This document shows, piece by piece, positions 50,843 through 59,477 of a stretch of DNA of 64,000 nucleotides (the stretch's first letter is position 1; each line of letters starts with the position of its first letter). The notes beneath the pieces are model-generated. The model was not told the origin of the DNA, made no database searches, and saw nothing but the letters and a program-made list of their open reading frames with translations. Made by a program: the position numbers and the translations under genes. This DNA comes from CALOCN01 sp942491735 (lineage in GTDB: Bacteria; Eisenbacteria; RBG-16-71-46; JABDJR01): positions 2,046,001-2,110,000 of the forward strand of contig CALOCN010000014.1 in the NCBI GenBank assembly GCA_942491735.1, in the 5' to 3' direction.

Positions 50843-51171
50843 CGGGAGGCGAGGGACACGAAGCGGGCGTGGACATGACCGCGGAGGATCTCGCCTTTCT
50901 CGATCGGCTGTCCCAGTGGATCGCCGAGCGACGGATGGCCACCCCCGCGGTGCTGTTCCTCGAGTCGGTCAAGCCGATGAGCTTCGTGGGGAGCCAGGCC
51001 ATGGTGTTCTTCGAACCCATGGTCAAGGCGCTCTTCACCGGACATGGATACACACGGTTCGCGGCGCTGATGGAGCACCGCGAGAACATGGAGGTCTTCC
51101 TGCAGCGGATCGAAGCGGCCGACCGCAACCGCCAGGAGGACGAACGCAAACCGAGGAAAACGCCCAAATGA
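50839..51171 (+). CDS. Hypothetical small helical protein
   Basis: 110 residues, not recognised. It is soluble and mostly helical, with a central ESVKPMSFVGSQAMVFFEPMVKALF segment split by glycine, and a very basic C-terminus (ERKPRKTPK). The ATG overlaps the preceding stop (ATGA) and its own stop overlaps the GlmL start. The consistent coupling suggests it works with the GlmL-type protein. Confidence 0.6.
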   Translation: MTGGEGHEAGVDMTAEDLAFLDRLSQWIAERRMATPAVLFLESVKPMSFVGSQAMVFFEPMVKALFTGHGYTRFAALMEHRENMEVFLQRIEAADRNRQEDERKPRKTPK

Positions 51172-52997
51172 GCGATTTGCCAAAGACCATCACATCGGTG
51201 CTCGCCACCGACTGCGGGAGCACGACCACCAAGGCCATCCTGATCGAGAAGGTGGGGGACGAGTTCCGCCTCGTGGTCCGCGGCGAGGCCCCGACCACGG
51301 TGGAGGCGCCCTTCGAGGACGTGACCCGCGGTGTGCTCAACGCCATCCGCGAGGTCGAGGAGCTCGCCGGTCGTCGCCTTCTGGACGGCGAAACCATCAT
51401 CACCCCGCGCAACGGGGACACCGGGGTGGACGTCTATCTCTCCACCAGCTCGGCCGGTGGAGGGCTCCAGATGATGGTCACCGGGGTGGTCAAGAGCATG
51501 ACCGGGGAGTCGGCCGAACGGGCCGCCCTCGGAGCCGGGGCCATCGTCATGGACGTGATCGCCTCCAACGACAAGCGACTTCCGCACGAGAAGATCCAGC
51601 GCATCCGCCAGCTCCGCCCGGACATGATCCTCCTTTCGGGCGGGGTGGACGGGGGTACCACCCGTCACGTGGTGGAGTTGGCCGAGCTCATCGCCGCCGC
51701 CGATCCCAAGGCGCGGCTCGGCACCATGTACAAGCTGCCCATCATCTACGCCGGCAACAAGGACGCCACCAGCGAGGTCGAGCGCCTGCTGGGGGAGAAG
51801 ACCTCGCTCAGCGTGGTCGACAATCTCCGGCCCAGCATGGAGCAGGAGAACCTCATGCCGGCGCGCCACGCCATCCACGATCTCTTCATGGAGCACGTGA
51901 TGGCCCAGGCTCCCGGCTACAAGAAGCTCATGTCCTGGTCCCCGGTTCCCATCATGCCCACCCCGGCCGCGGTGGGCACCATCATCGAGACCATCGCCAA
52001 GGCGGAGGGGATCGACGTCCTGGGAGTGGACATCGGCGGCGCGACCACCGACGTCTTCTCGGTGTTCTCGGAGGTGTTCAACCGCACCGTCTCCGCGAAC
52101 CTCGGCATGTCCTACTCGGTTTCCAACGTGCTCGCCGAGGCCAAGGTGGAGAACGTCATGCGCTGGGTTCCCTTCGACATGGACGAGGCGGACCTGCGCA
52201 ACCGGATCAAGAACAAGATGATTCGTCCCACCACCATTCCCCAGAGCCTCGACGAGTTGATGCTCGAGCAGGCCATCTGCCGCGAGGCGCTGCGCCTGGC
52301 CTTCGAGCAGCACAAGGCCCTGGCGGTGGGGCTCAAGGGCGTGCAGCAGGAGCGGACCATCTCCGATACGTTCGAGCAGTCGAGTTCGGGAGAGACCCTG
52401 GTCAGCCTGGACAGCCTCAAGCTGGTGGTGGGCTCGGGAGGGGTGCTTTCCCACGCCCCGCGTCGGCAGCAGTCGCTGCTCATGATGACCGACGCCTTCC
52501 TCCCCGAGGGGGTGACCGAACTCGCGGTGGACTCCATTTTCATGATGCCCCAGCTCGGGGTGCTCTCCACCCGCTACCCCGAGGTGGCCACGGAGGTGTT
52601 CGAGAAGGACTGTCTCATCCGCCTCGGTACCGTGGTCGCCCCGTGGGGGACGGCCAAGGAGGGTCAGCCCTGCTTCACCGCGGTGATCCGGATGCCGGAC
52701 GGCCAGGAGCAGCGGCACGAGTTGAAGCTCGGGGATCTGGTGCTCATTCCCCTGGACGGGGGGCAGGAGGCCGAGGCCACCCTCACCCCGGCCAAGGGGA
52801 TGGATTTCGGGGAAGGCAAGGGCAAGCCGGTGCGCCGGACCATGAAGGGCGGGGTGGCCGGCGTGCTGCTGGACGCCCGGGGCCGCCGTCCGTTTGTCCT
52901 GCCCCAGGAAACGCAGAAGCGGGTGGAAGCGCTCACCCGCTGGAACCGCGCCGTGGACATGTATCCGACTGCGAAGCCGGAAGCGGTTTCGGTCTAG
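51168..52997 (+). CDS. GlmL/MutL-family ASKHA ATPase
   Basis: 609 residues from ATG 51168. ASKHA nucleotide-binding motifs: TDCGSTTTKAIL (phosphate 1), GVDIGGATTDVFSVF (phosphate 2) and VVGSGGVLSHA (adenosine). This matches the family annotated as glutamate mutase L / methylaspartate mutase accessory protein, thought to reactivate B12-dependent mutase. Here no glmS, glmE or other mutase gene is nearby, and the protein is ~140 residues longer than the Clostridium type, with a beta-rich C-terminal extension (LKLGDLVLIPLDGGQEAEAT). Its role here is therefore unknown; it may serve the enzymes encoded downstream. Confidence 0.8.
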   Translation: MSDLPKTITSVLATDCGSTTTKAILIEKVGDEFRLVVRGEAPTTVEAPFEDVTRGVLNAIREVEELAGRRLLDGETIITPRNGDTGVDVYLSTSSAGGGLQMMVTGVVKSMTGESAERAALGAGAIVMDVIASNDKRLPHEKIQRIRQLRPDMILLSGGVDGGTTRHVVELAELIAAADPKARLGTMYKLPIIYAGNKDATSEVERLLGEKTSLSVVDNLRPSMEQENLMPARHAIHDLFMEHVMAQAPGYKKLMSWSPVPIMPTPAAVGTIIETIAKAEGIDVLGVDIGGATTDVFSVFSEVFNRTVSANLGMSYSVSNVLAEAKVENVMRWVPFDMDEADLRNRIKNKMIRPTTIPQSLDELMLEQAICREALRLAFEQHKALAVGLKGVQQERTISDTFEQSSSGETLVSLDSLKLVVGSGGVLSHAPRRQQSLLMMTDAFLPEGVTELAVDSIFMMPQLGVLSTRYPEVATEVFEKDCLIRLGTVVAPWGTAKEGQPCFTAVIRMPDGQEQRHELKLGDLVLIPLDGGQEAEATLTPAKGMDFGEGKGKPVRRTMKGGVAGVLLDARGRRPFVLPQETQKRVEALTRWNRAVDMYPTAKPEAVSV

Positions 52998-53034
52998 GCG
53001 GTCGGCGGCCCGGGCCGCCTCAAGGAGGAATTTC

Positions 53035-54156
53035 GTGGCACATGCCTATACGCCGGGACTTCGGGTCACCGGTCAGACGACGATCGACAAGATGCGGCGC
53101 CTTCCCCTCAAGGGGGACGTGGTCACCACCGTGGGGACCGTGCTCAAGGCCGAGGACGTGGTGGCCCGCACCGCGCTTCCCGGCAACGTGAAGACGGTGA
53201 ACGTGGCCAACCAGCTCGGGGTGCCGCCGGCCGACGTGCCGTCCTGCATGCTCAAGGGCGAGGGGGATGCGGTCACCGAAGGCGAGGCGATCGCCCAGTC
53301 CAAGTCGCTGTTCGGTCTCTTCAAGTCCACCGCCAAGTCCACCGTGACCGGGACCATCGAGTCGGTCAGTTCGGTAACCGGACAGGTGGCCCTGCGCGAG
53401 CCGGCCATCCCGGTCGAGATCGACGCCTACGTGGACGGCACCGTTCGCGAGGCGCTTCCCGGCGAGGGGGTGGTCATGGAGACCCAGGGGGCGCTCATCC
53501 AGGGCATCTTCGGGATCGGCGGCGAGGGAGTGGGGACCCTGACCATGGTGGTGTCGTCGCCGGATGCGGTGGCCACGGTCAAGGACATCGGGGACCTCCA
53601 GGGCAAGATCGCGGTGGTGGGGGCCCAGGCCACCTACGACGTGATCATGGAGGCGAAGAAGAAGGGGGCGGTGGCCGTGGTGGCCGGCGGGATCGCCGAT
53701 GCGGACCTGCGCCGCATTCTCGGGTTCGATCTCGGGGTGGCCATCACCGGCGGCGAGGACCTGGGGGTGACGGTGATCGTCACCGAGGGCTTCGGCAAGC
53801 TGGCCATCGCCGGGCGCACCTTCAACCTCCTGAAGGCGCTGGAAGGCAAGAAGGCCTCGGTCAACGGAGCGACCCAGATCCGGGCCGGGGTAATGCGGCC
53901 CGAGATCATCGTCCCGCACCAGGATGCCTCCATTGCCGTGGCCACCGAGGATGCCTTCGCCAAGGGACTGGACAAGGGCATGGTGATCCGGGTCATTCGT
54001 GAACCGTATTTTGGACGTCTGGGCGAGGTCACCGACCTGCCTCCGGAACTGGCGGTGATGGAGAGCGGCACCCGGGTCCGCGTACTCAAGGTGAAATTCG
54101 ATGACGGTGTGGAGGCTGTGGTGCCCCGGGCCAATGTCGAGATGATCGAGGGATAG
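53035..54156 (+). CDS. Conserved protein with beta-barrel (BSH/KOW-like) ends
   Basis: 373 residues from the GTG at 53035, with AAGGAGG six bases upstream. The N-terminal half is beta-rich with repeated Gly-Asp turns (MLKGEGDAVTEGEAIAQ, GTIESVSSVTGQVAL, VDGTVREALPGEGVVMETQ), which suggests a barrel-sandwich hybrid. The middle has alpha/beta character (ATYDVIMEAKKKGAVAVVAGG). The end, SGTRVRVLKVKFDDGVEAVVP, looks like a KOW/SH3-type barrel. I do not know a function. Its place directly after the GlmL gene suggests a partner. Confidence 0.65.
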   Translation: MAHAYTPGLRVTGQTTIDKMRRLPLKGDVVTTVGTVLKAEDVVARTALPGNVKTVNVANQLGVPPADVPSCMLKGEGDAVTEGEAIAQSKSLFGLFKSTAKSTVTGTIESVSSVTGQVALREPAIPVEIDAYVDGTVREALPGEGVVMETQGALIQGIFGIGGEGVGTLTMVVSSPDAVATVKDIGDLQGKIAVVGAQATYDVIMEAKKKGAVAVVAGGIADADLRRILGFDLGVAITGGEDLGVTVIVTEGFGKLAIAGRTFNLLKALEGKKASVNGATQIRAGVMRPEIIVPHQDASIAVATEDAFAKGLDKGMVIRVIREPYFGRLGEVTDLPPELAVMESGTRVRVLKVKFDDGVEAVVPRANVEMIEG

Positions 54157-54165
54157 AGGAGTTTC

Positions 54166-55188
54166 ATGAGCGAACCGATGAACGCGGCGGTGATCGGGAT
54201 GGGAAAGATGGGTCTGGTCCACGCCTCCACGGTGAAGACCGACCCGCGCCTCAAGGTCACCGCCTTCTGCGATACCTCCAAGTTCATGCTGCAGGCCCTG
54301 GGCAAGTTCCTGCCCGACGTGACCATGTACGACGACTACGAGAAGATGCTGCGGGACGAGGCGCTGGATGTGGTCTACGTGGCCACCCCGACCAGCGCCC
54401 ACTCGGCCATCGCCTCGACCTGCGCCCGTGCCGGCAAGCACGTGTTCGTGGAGAAGCCCCTGGGGACCACCCTGGCCGAAGCCCAGGACGTGGCCGACGC
54501 GGTGAGCGCGGCCGGGGTGCGCAGCCAGGTGGGCTACGTGTGTCGCTATGCGCCCACCTTCGAGCGGGCGCGGGAGATCGTGCGCTCGGGGGCCCTGGGA
54601 CGCATTCTCGGCTTCGGCTCGGTCAAGTACTCCTCGGACGTCCAGAAACGGGTCGAGAAGAGCTGGCGGTTCATGGGCAAGGCCAAGTCCGGCGGGGGTG
54701 GGGGGGTCATCAACGAGTTCGCCTGCCACGGTGTGGATCTCCTGGTCTGGATGTTCGGCGAGCCCCGGGGGGTCCACGCGCACAAGGAGTCCTGGTACTC
54801 GGAGGAGGTCGAGGACACCGTGCACGCGGTCTTCAACTATGACGATTTCTCAGGCTGGTTCGATTCCAGCTGGTCCATGCAGGACTTCCGCAAGCCGTAC
54901 AACAGGATCGAGGTAACGGGGGAGAACGGCAAGCTGAGCGTGACCGACTCGGAGCTCCGCTGGATGCTGCAGGCATCGCACGCCGGTCATGACGCCGGAT
55001 GGCATGCGCTGAACGTCACCGATCTCTACCAGCCGGTGGACATGTTCGTCGGGGACATCATGTTCTCGCGCCAGGCCGACGACTTCCTGAAGTCGGTCGC
55101 GGGAGGGGAGCCGTCGCGCAGTCCGGCCGATTCGGCCCTGGCCACCCAGCGGGTACTGGAAGCCATGCATGGAGGGGCCTCCCGATGA
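54166..55188 (+). CDS. Gfo/Idh/MocA-family oxidoreductase
   Basis: 340 residues. Rossmann start NAAVIGMGKMGLVHAS, the EKP motif in VFVEKPLGTTLAEAQ, and the C-terminal beta-sheet domain with GGVINEFACHGVDLL define this NAD(P)-dependent sugar/polyol dehydrogenase family. GAGG lies close before the ATG. Its stop overlaps the next gene (ATGA). Substrate unknown; the neighbours suggest it is part of a short dedicated pathway rather than general sugar metabolism. Confidence 0.85.
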   Translation: MSEPMNAAVIGMGKMGLVHASTVKTDPRLKVTAFCDTSKFMLQALGKFLPDVTMYDDYEKMLRDEALDVVYVATPTSAHSAIASTCARAGKHVFVEKPLGTTLAEAQDVADAVSAAGVRSQVGYVCRYAPTFERAREIVRSGALGRILGFGSVKYSSDVQKRVEKSWRFMGKAKSGGGGGVINEFACHGVDLLVWMFGEPRGVHAHKESWYSEEVEDTVHAVFNYDDFSGWFDSSWSMQDFRKPYNRIEVTGENGKLSVTDSELRWMLQASHAGHDAGWHALNVTDLYQPVDMFVGDIMFSRQADDFLKSVAGGEPSRSPADSALATQRVLEAMHGGASR

Positions 55189-56072
55189 GCAGCAACGGAG
55201 CGCTCGACCGCATCGTCCTCGGCGACAACCAGTTCTTTGCCGTGAACCACGCATCCCAGGAACGCACCTTCGAGCAGGCCCAGCGCTTCGCTACCGACGA
55301 GGCGATCCTCTCGGTGATGCGCGCCGCCTATGACCGGGGCATCCGGGGCATGATGCTCCACTCGCATCCCCGGGCCGAAGGGATCTGCGATGCCCTGCGC
55401 CGGGATCCCGGGGCATGGTCGGGGTTCGGGCTCTATCCCTGCATTCCCTACGCCTTCAAGTACGTGATGGCCCTCAACGAGAAGGGGTTCTATCCCGTGC
55501 TCAAGGACCAGCTCAAGAAGGGCGGGGTGGGGGGAAGCCTCTCCATGTTCATGAGCGGGGGACTGGGGCTGGCCACCGGTGATTTCATGAAGCTCATCAC
55601 GGTGCTGGTGGACCTGGAGATGCAGCTGTTCCGGGACATCCCGATCCGTGCCGTGTTCCTTCACAACGTGGTGGTGGACCTGCTCCTCGCCCTGGAAATC
55701 AAGGGCGTGTTGCGACACTATGCGGACCATGTCCGCAAGCGCGGTTTCCGCCCGGGGTTCGGCAGCCTGAACCTGCCCACCCTGGTCCGGCAGCTGCGCG
55801 AGGAGGGGGTCGAGGACGCGGCCATCATGACCTCGGTCAACAAGGGGGGCTTCTTCATGAATCCCTCCCAGGCCGCCTGCGAGGCGTCCCTGGCCGATTC
55901 CGGGCTCGACGTCATGGCCATGTCCATTCTCGCCTCCGGGGTGACCCCGGCCGAGGAGGCCTTTCCCTACGCCGGCTCCTTCCCCGCGGTGAAGAGTTTC
56001 CTGTTCGGAGCCTCGCGTCCCCAGACCCTGGAGCGAAGCCTCGAGATCCTCAAGACCATGGAGGTTCGCTGA
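55185..56072 (+). CDS. Hypothetical protein, possible TIM-barrel
   Basis: 295 residues, cytoplasmic. Not recognised by name. Alternating strands and helices (RIVLGDNQFFAVNHAS, IRGMMLHSHPRAEGICDAL, RAVFLHNVVVDLLLAL, MTSVNKGGFFMNPS, DVMAMSILASGVTPAEEA) suggest a TIM-barrel with His and Asp residues at strand ends that could bind metal or substrate. Translationally coupled to the oxidoreductase. The pair may act consecutively on one metabolite. Confidence 0.65.
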   Translation: MSSNGALDRIVLGDNQFFAVNHASQERTFEQAQRFATDEAILSVMRAAYDRGIRGMMLHSHPRAEGICDALRRDPGAWSGFGLYPCIPYAFKYVMALNEKGFYPVLKDQLKKGGVGGSLSMFMSGGLGLATGDFMKLITVLVDLEMQLFRDIPIRAVFLHNVVVDLLLALEIKGVLRHYADHVRKRGFRPGFGSLNLPTLVRQLREEGVEDAAIMTSVNKGGFFMNPSQAACEASLADSGLDVMAMSILASGVTPAEEAFPYAGSFPAVKSFLFGASRPQTLERSLEILKTMEVR

Positions 56073-56104
56073 GCGACGGGGTACGCCCCCGGTTGCCCGA
56101 AGCC

Positions 56105-56836
56105 ATGAACGAAGAACGGCGATATCCCAGCGGCGAGCACCCCTTGCCCTCCTTCGAGGAGGAGGCGCTCAGTCGCTCCGAGTACATCACCAGCCTCGTC
56201 CACTTCTATCGCGGGAATCTCGATCGCGCCACCCAGTGGCGGTTGCGTCTGGACAACACCACCAACTGGGCCATCATCTCGGTGCTGGGCCTGGTCACCT
56301 TCAGCTTCCGTGAGACCGAGAACTCCCACGTGGCCATGGTGGCGGGGATGGTCCTGGTCTTCACCTATCTCCACATCGAGGCGCGGCGGTTCCGGTTCTT
56401 CGACCTGTGGCGGGGCCGGGTCCACATGCTCGAGGAGAACTTCTTCGGGCCCATCCTGCGCCGGGACCTGCACAGTCCGGTCTCGAACTGGGGAAGGCTC
56501 GTCGCGGAGGATCTGCTCCACCCGCGGTTCAAGATCACCTATCACCAGTCGCTGCGTGCGCGTTTCCTTCGCAACTACTTCGTCCTGTTCATCCTGCTTT
56601 TCCTGGCCTGGGCGGTCGAGGTGTTCCACGCGTGGCATCTCATGCCCAAGGGATCGCCCCTGCTCGAGGCGGTGGCGGTGGGCCCGATTCCCTGGTGGGT
56701 GAGCCTCGTCGCGGTGGCAGGGCTGTACTCCTACCTGGTGCTGGTCGTGCTGCTCGTTCCCAACATCGGATCCCCGGAGGAGGAGTTCTGGGGGGAGGGC
56801 AAGACCAACGATCGCGTGCCGCGGGTGGATATCTGA
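56105..56836 (+). CDS. DUF2270 family integral membrane protein
   Basis: 243 residues from the ATG at 56105 (a TTG at 56093 is the alternative). RSEYITSLVHFYRGNLDRATQWRLRLD followed by NTTNWAIISVLGL is the DUF2270 signature as I remember it. Four transmembrane segments: two near 60-100 and two near 165-230, with a long cytoplasmic loop between them that has RRFRFFDLWRGRVHMLEENFF. No function is known for the family. It is 32 bases after the TIM-barrel-like gene and before the four-gene membrane cluster. Confidence 0.8.
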   Translation: MNEERRYPSGEHPLPSFEEEALSRSEYITSLVHFYRGNLDRATQWRLRLDNTTNWAIISVLGLVTFSFRETENSHVAMVAGMVLVFTYLHIEARRFRFFDLWRGRVHMLEENFFGPILRRDLHSPVSNWGRLVAEDLLHPRFKITYHQSLRARFLRNYFVLFILLFLAWAVEVFHAWHLMPKGSPLLEAVAVGPIPWWVSLVAVAGLYSYLVLVVLLVPNIGSPEEEFWGEGKTNDRVPRVDI

Positions 56837-56858
56837 CCCTTCGGCAAGAATCTTTCCG

Positions 56859-56887
56859 TTGACCACCGTCGGAGCCCTTTGTTAGCG
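56859..56887 (+). promoter_or_regulatory. Possible weak promoter of the four-gene membrane cluster
   Basis: TTGACC at 56859-56864, 17 bp spacer, TTAGCG at 56882-56887. The -35 is good and the -10 poor. Confidence 0.35.
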
Positions 56888-56983
56888 TTCCCCCGCCTCG
56901 GTCGACCTCGTACCCGCGCCTGACGGCGTGGGATGACCCGCACCGAAGTGCAGGTTTTCTGTGTCATCCCCCGGGACCCGTCC

Positions 56984-57925
56984 ATGACGCGACTCAAGGT
57001 AACCTTGGCCCTCTGGGCCCTCGTGGCCACATGTGCCTTCGTTGGAGGCGTGGCCGAGGTGGCTCTGACGCCCGCCCTCGCCGGCTCCCTGGCTGGCACC
57101 GCCTTTGCCCAGGACGCGACCGGGGACGAGCCCGCCGCCGCTCCCGAGGCCGCCTGGTTCGAGACCGACGCCGCACCGGTCTTTGTTTCCCTCCTGATCT
57201 TCACCGTCATCTTCGTCTTCTGCATCAACCTGGCCCAGCGTGGGAAGAAGTTCTTCGTGCGCAAGATCGCCGGTCTGGATGCGGTGGAAGAGGCGGTCGG
57301 CCGGGCCACCGAGATGGGCAAGCCGGTGCTCTACGTACCCGGCATCGACGACGTCAACAACATCCAGACGATCTACTCCATGATCATCCTGGGCAACGTG
57401 GCGCGGACGGTGGCCCAGTACGAGACGCCGCTCATCGTCCCCATCTGCAAGGCGTTCGTGGTTCCGCTGGCCGAGGAAACGGTCAAGGGCGCCTATCTGG
57501 ATGTCGGGGTCCCCGACGCCTACAACCAGAACAACATCCGCTATCTCTCCGAGGAGCAGTTCGCGTTCACCGCCGGGGTGGACGGCATCATGCTGCGGGA
57601 GAAGCCGGCGGCCAACCTCTTCATGGGCTCGTTCTTTGCCGAGAGCCTCATCCTCGCCGAGACCGGGTTCCAGACCGGTGCGGTGCAGATCGCCGGCACG
57701 GCGAACATCCACCAGCTCCCGTTCTTCGTCGTGGCGTGTGACTACACGCTCATCGGCGAGGAGTTCTACGCCGCCACCGCGTATCTTTCCATGGAGCCCA
57801 AGCTGGTCGGCACCCTGAAGGGGATCGACTACTTCAAGGTGCTCATCATGGTCCTGCTGGTCCTGGGCGCGGTGATGGAAACCCTCGGGAACAACACCCT
57901 TACCGACTTCCTGAGGCTCGACTGA
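56984..57925 (+). CDS. Uncharacterised membrane protein A of a four-gene cluster
   Basis: 313 residues from ATG 56984 (ATG 56933 would add 17 residues before the signal). A signal-like segment (5-42, ending GTAFAQ) is followed by an acidic Ala-rich stretch, a transmembrane helix (64-84), a basic stop (QRGKKFFVRK) that puts the next domain in the cytoplasm, an alpha/beta domain (~95-280) with PVLYVPGIDDVNNIQTIYSM and AETGFQTGAVQIAGTANIHQ, and a last helix at 284-300. It may match the uncharacterised DUF6754 family (from memory). The cluster A-B-C-D is spaced by 2 bases or overlapped. Confidence 0.7.
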   Translation: MTRLKVTLALWALVATCAFVGGVAEVALTPALAGSLAGTAFAQDATGDEPAAAPEAAWFETDAAPVFVSLLIFTVIFVFCINLAQRGKKFFVRKIAGLDAVEEAVGRATEMGKPVLYVPGIDDVNNIQTIYSMIILGNVARTVAQYETPLIVPICKAFVVPLAEETVKGAYLDVGVPDAYNQNNIRYLSEEQFAFTAGVDGIMLREKPAANLFMGSFFAESLILAETGFQTGAVQIAGTANIHQLPFFVVACDYTLIGEEFYAATAYLSMEPKLVGTLKGIDYFKVLIMVLLVLGAVMETLGNNTLTDFLRLD

Positions 57926-57927
57926 AC

Positions 57928-58608
57928 ATGCTCCGACGCGAAGTGCCTCTGTTCATCACCATGATCGTCGGCTGGTTCATGATCGCGGACTTCTTCATCC
58001 CCAAGTTCGAGCCGGTGGGTACGGAGCTGCAGCAGTGGGCGGTCATCATGACCGCCTGTGCCGCCCTGCTCGGGGTGGCCAACGTGGCCCGCATCAACCT
58101 GCTCAAGGTGAGTCGTCGCGAGAAGGATTGGGGCTATTCCGCCCTCCTCATCACCGGCCTCGCCTTCATGATGCTGCTGGGGACCATCATCCCCATCGTC
58201 CGCTGGGCGTTCGGCATCGACGCCGAGTGGACGCTCGGATCCTACGGTCTCTCCGGAGTCACCGGGGGCACGCTCTTCGACAAGGTCTACAACACGGTCT
58301 ACGTGCCGTTGCAGATGACCATGTTCGCCCTGTTGGCCTGGTTCATCGCCTCGGCCGCGTTTCGCGCGTTCAGGGTGCGGCGGGTCGAGGCGGGTCTGCT
58401 GGCCATCACCGCGGTGATCGTCATGCTGGGACGGGTTCCGGTGGGGGAGAAGATCATCCCCGGGATCGCCGATTTCACCGACTGGATCATGAACGTGCCC
58501 AACCTGGCCGCCAAGCGGGCCATCCTGATCGGTGCCGCGCTGGGCGCCATCTCCACCGGTCTCAAGGTCATCCTCGGTCTGGAACGCAACTTCCTGGGGG
58601 GTGATTGA
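57928..58608 (+). CDS. Uncharacterised membrane protein B of a four-gene cluster
   Basis: 226 residues, six predicted transmembrane segments (near 7-26, 38-60, 70-92, 115-135, 150-168, 190-210). Charged, conserved-looking loops include RINLLKVSRREKDWGY and a periplasmic loop GIDAEWTLGSYGLSGVTGGT. No known transporter signature. It starts two bases after gene A and ends just before gene C. Likely an integral scaffold or channel subunit with A, C and D. Confidence 0.7.
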   Translation: MLRREVPLFITMIVGWFMIADFFIPKFEPVGTELQQWAVIMTACAALLGVANVARINLLKVSRREKDWGYSALLITGLAFMMLLGTIIPIVRWAFGIDAEWTLGSYGLSGVTGGTLFDKVYNTVYVPLQMTMFALLAWFIASAAFRAFRVRRVEAGLLAITAVIVMLGRVPVGEKIIPGIADFTDWIMNVPNLAAKRAILIGAALGAISTGLKVILGLERNFLGGD

Positions 58609-58610
58609 TC

Positions 58611-59477
58611 ATGGCCGACCTGCTGCTGCGCATCGAACAGATGGACCGCCGGTGGGTGTTCGTCATCATGTTCATCGCGATCTCGGTACCCCTGTTCATT
58701 CCCATCCAGCTCCCCATCCGCGTCTCGGCCGAGGTCCAGGGATACTACGACCTGATCGAATCCCTGCAGCCGGGGGACGTCGTCTACCTGGCCGCGGATT
58801 ACGATCCGGGTTCCCAGGCCGAGTTGAAACCCATGCTGGTCTCCTCCCTGGATCACCTCTTCCGCAAGGACATCAAGGTGGTGGGAGCCACCCTGTGGCC
58901 GGCCGGTCCACCGTTGTTGGCCAGCGCCCTGCAGCAGGTGGGGGACGAGTACGGCAAGGTTTCCGGTGTCGACTACGTCAACTTGGGGTTCAAGGAGGGG
59001 CGCGAGAGCGTCATGGTCCAGCTCGGGAAGTCGTTCCGCGGGGTCTACCCGACCGACTTCAACCGCACCCCGGTCGAGGAGCTTCCGCTGCTCGCCGAGA
59101 AGAAGCCCGACGGATCCTGGGTCATCGACACCTTCGAGGACGTCAAGGTGATCGTCAACGTGTCCGCCGGCTATCCGGGGACCAAGGAGTGGGTGCAACA
59201 GGTTCGTTCCCGCTACAACATTCCCATCGTCTCCGGGTGTACCGCGGTCAGCGCGCCGGAGTACTACCCCTACGTCCAGTCCGGGCAGTTGTCGGGTTTG
59301 CTGGGTGGGCTCTCGGGAGCCGCCGAGTACGAGAAGCTGACCGGCCGCATCGGGGTGGCCACCACCGGGATGGCCGGCCAGAGCCTGGGTCACGTCACCA
59401 TCGTGGTCCTGATCCTGATCGGTAACATTCTCTACTTCGTCAACAAACGCCGTCGTGTGGCGGGGAGCGAGTCGTGA
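58611..59477 (+). CDS. Uncharacterised membrane protein C of a four-gene cluster
   Basis: 288 residues from ATG 58611. A cytoplasmic basic start (RIEQMDRRW), a helix (16-33), a large alpha/beta domain outside the membrane (~40-255: LQPGDVVYLAADYDPGSQAEL, VIVNVSAGYPGTKEWVQQ, IPIVSGCTAVSAPEYYPYV), then a helix (262-277) and a KRRR stop. Topologically it mirrors gene A, whose domain faces the cytoplasm. The extracytoplasmic domain has a Rossmann-like alternation but no motif I can name. Confidence 0.7.
   Translation: MADLLLRIEQMDRRWVFVIMFIAISVPLFIPIQLPIRVSAEVQGYYDLIESLQPGDVVYLAADYDPGSQAELKPMLVSSLDHLFRKDIKVVGATLWPAGPPLLASALQQVGDEYGKVSGVDYVNLGFKEGRESVMVQLGKSFRGVYPTDFNRTPVEELPLLAEKKPDGSWVIDTFEDVKVIVNVSAGYPGTKEWVQQVRSRYNIPIVSGCTAVSAPEYYPYVQSGQLSGLLGGLSGAAEYEKLTGRIGVATTGMAGQSLGHVTIVVLILIGNILYFVNKRRRVAGSES

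Noticed and set aside
57090..57112. Sigma54-like site (TGGCAC-N5-TTGCC)
   Set aside because: It sits inside the signal-peptide coding part of gene A and reads as ordinary Ala/Gly/Phe codons; no gene start follows at the right distance.
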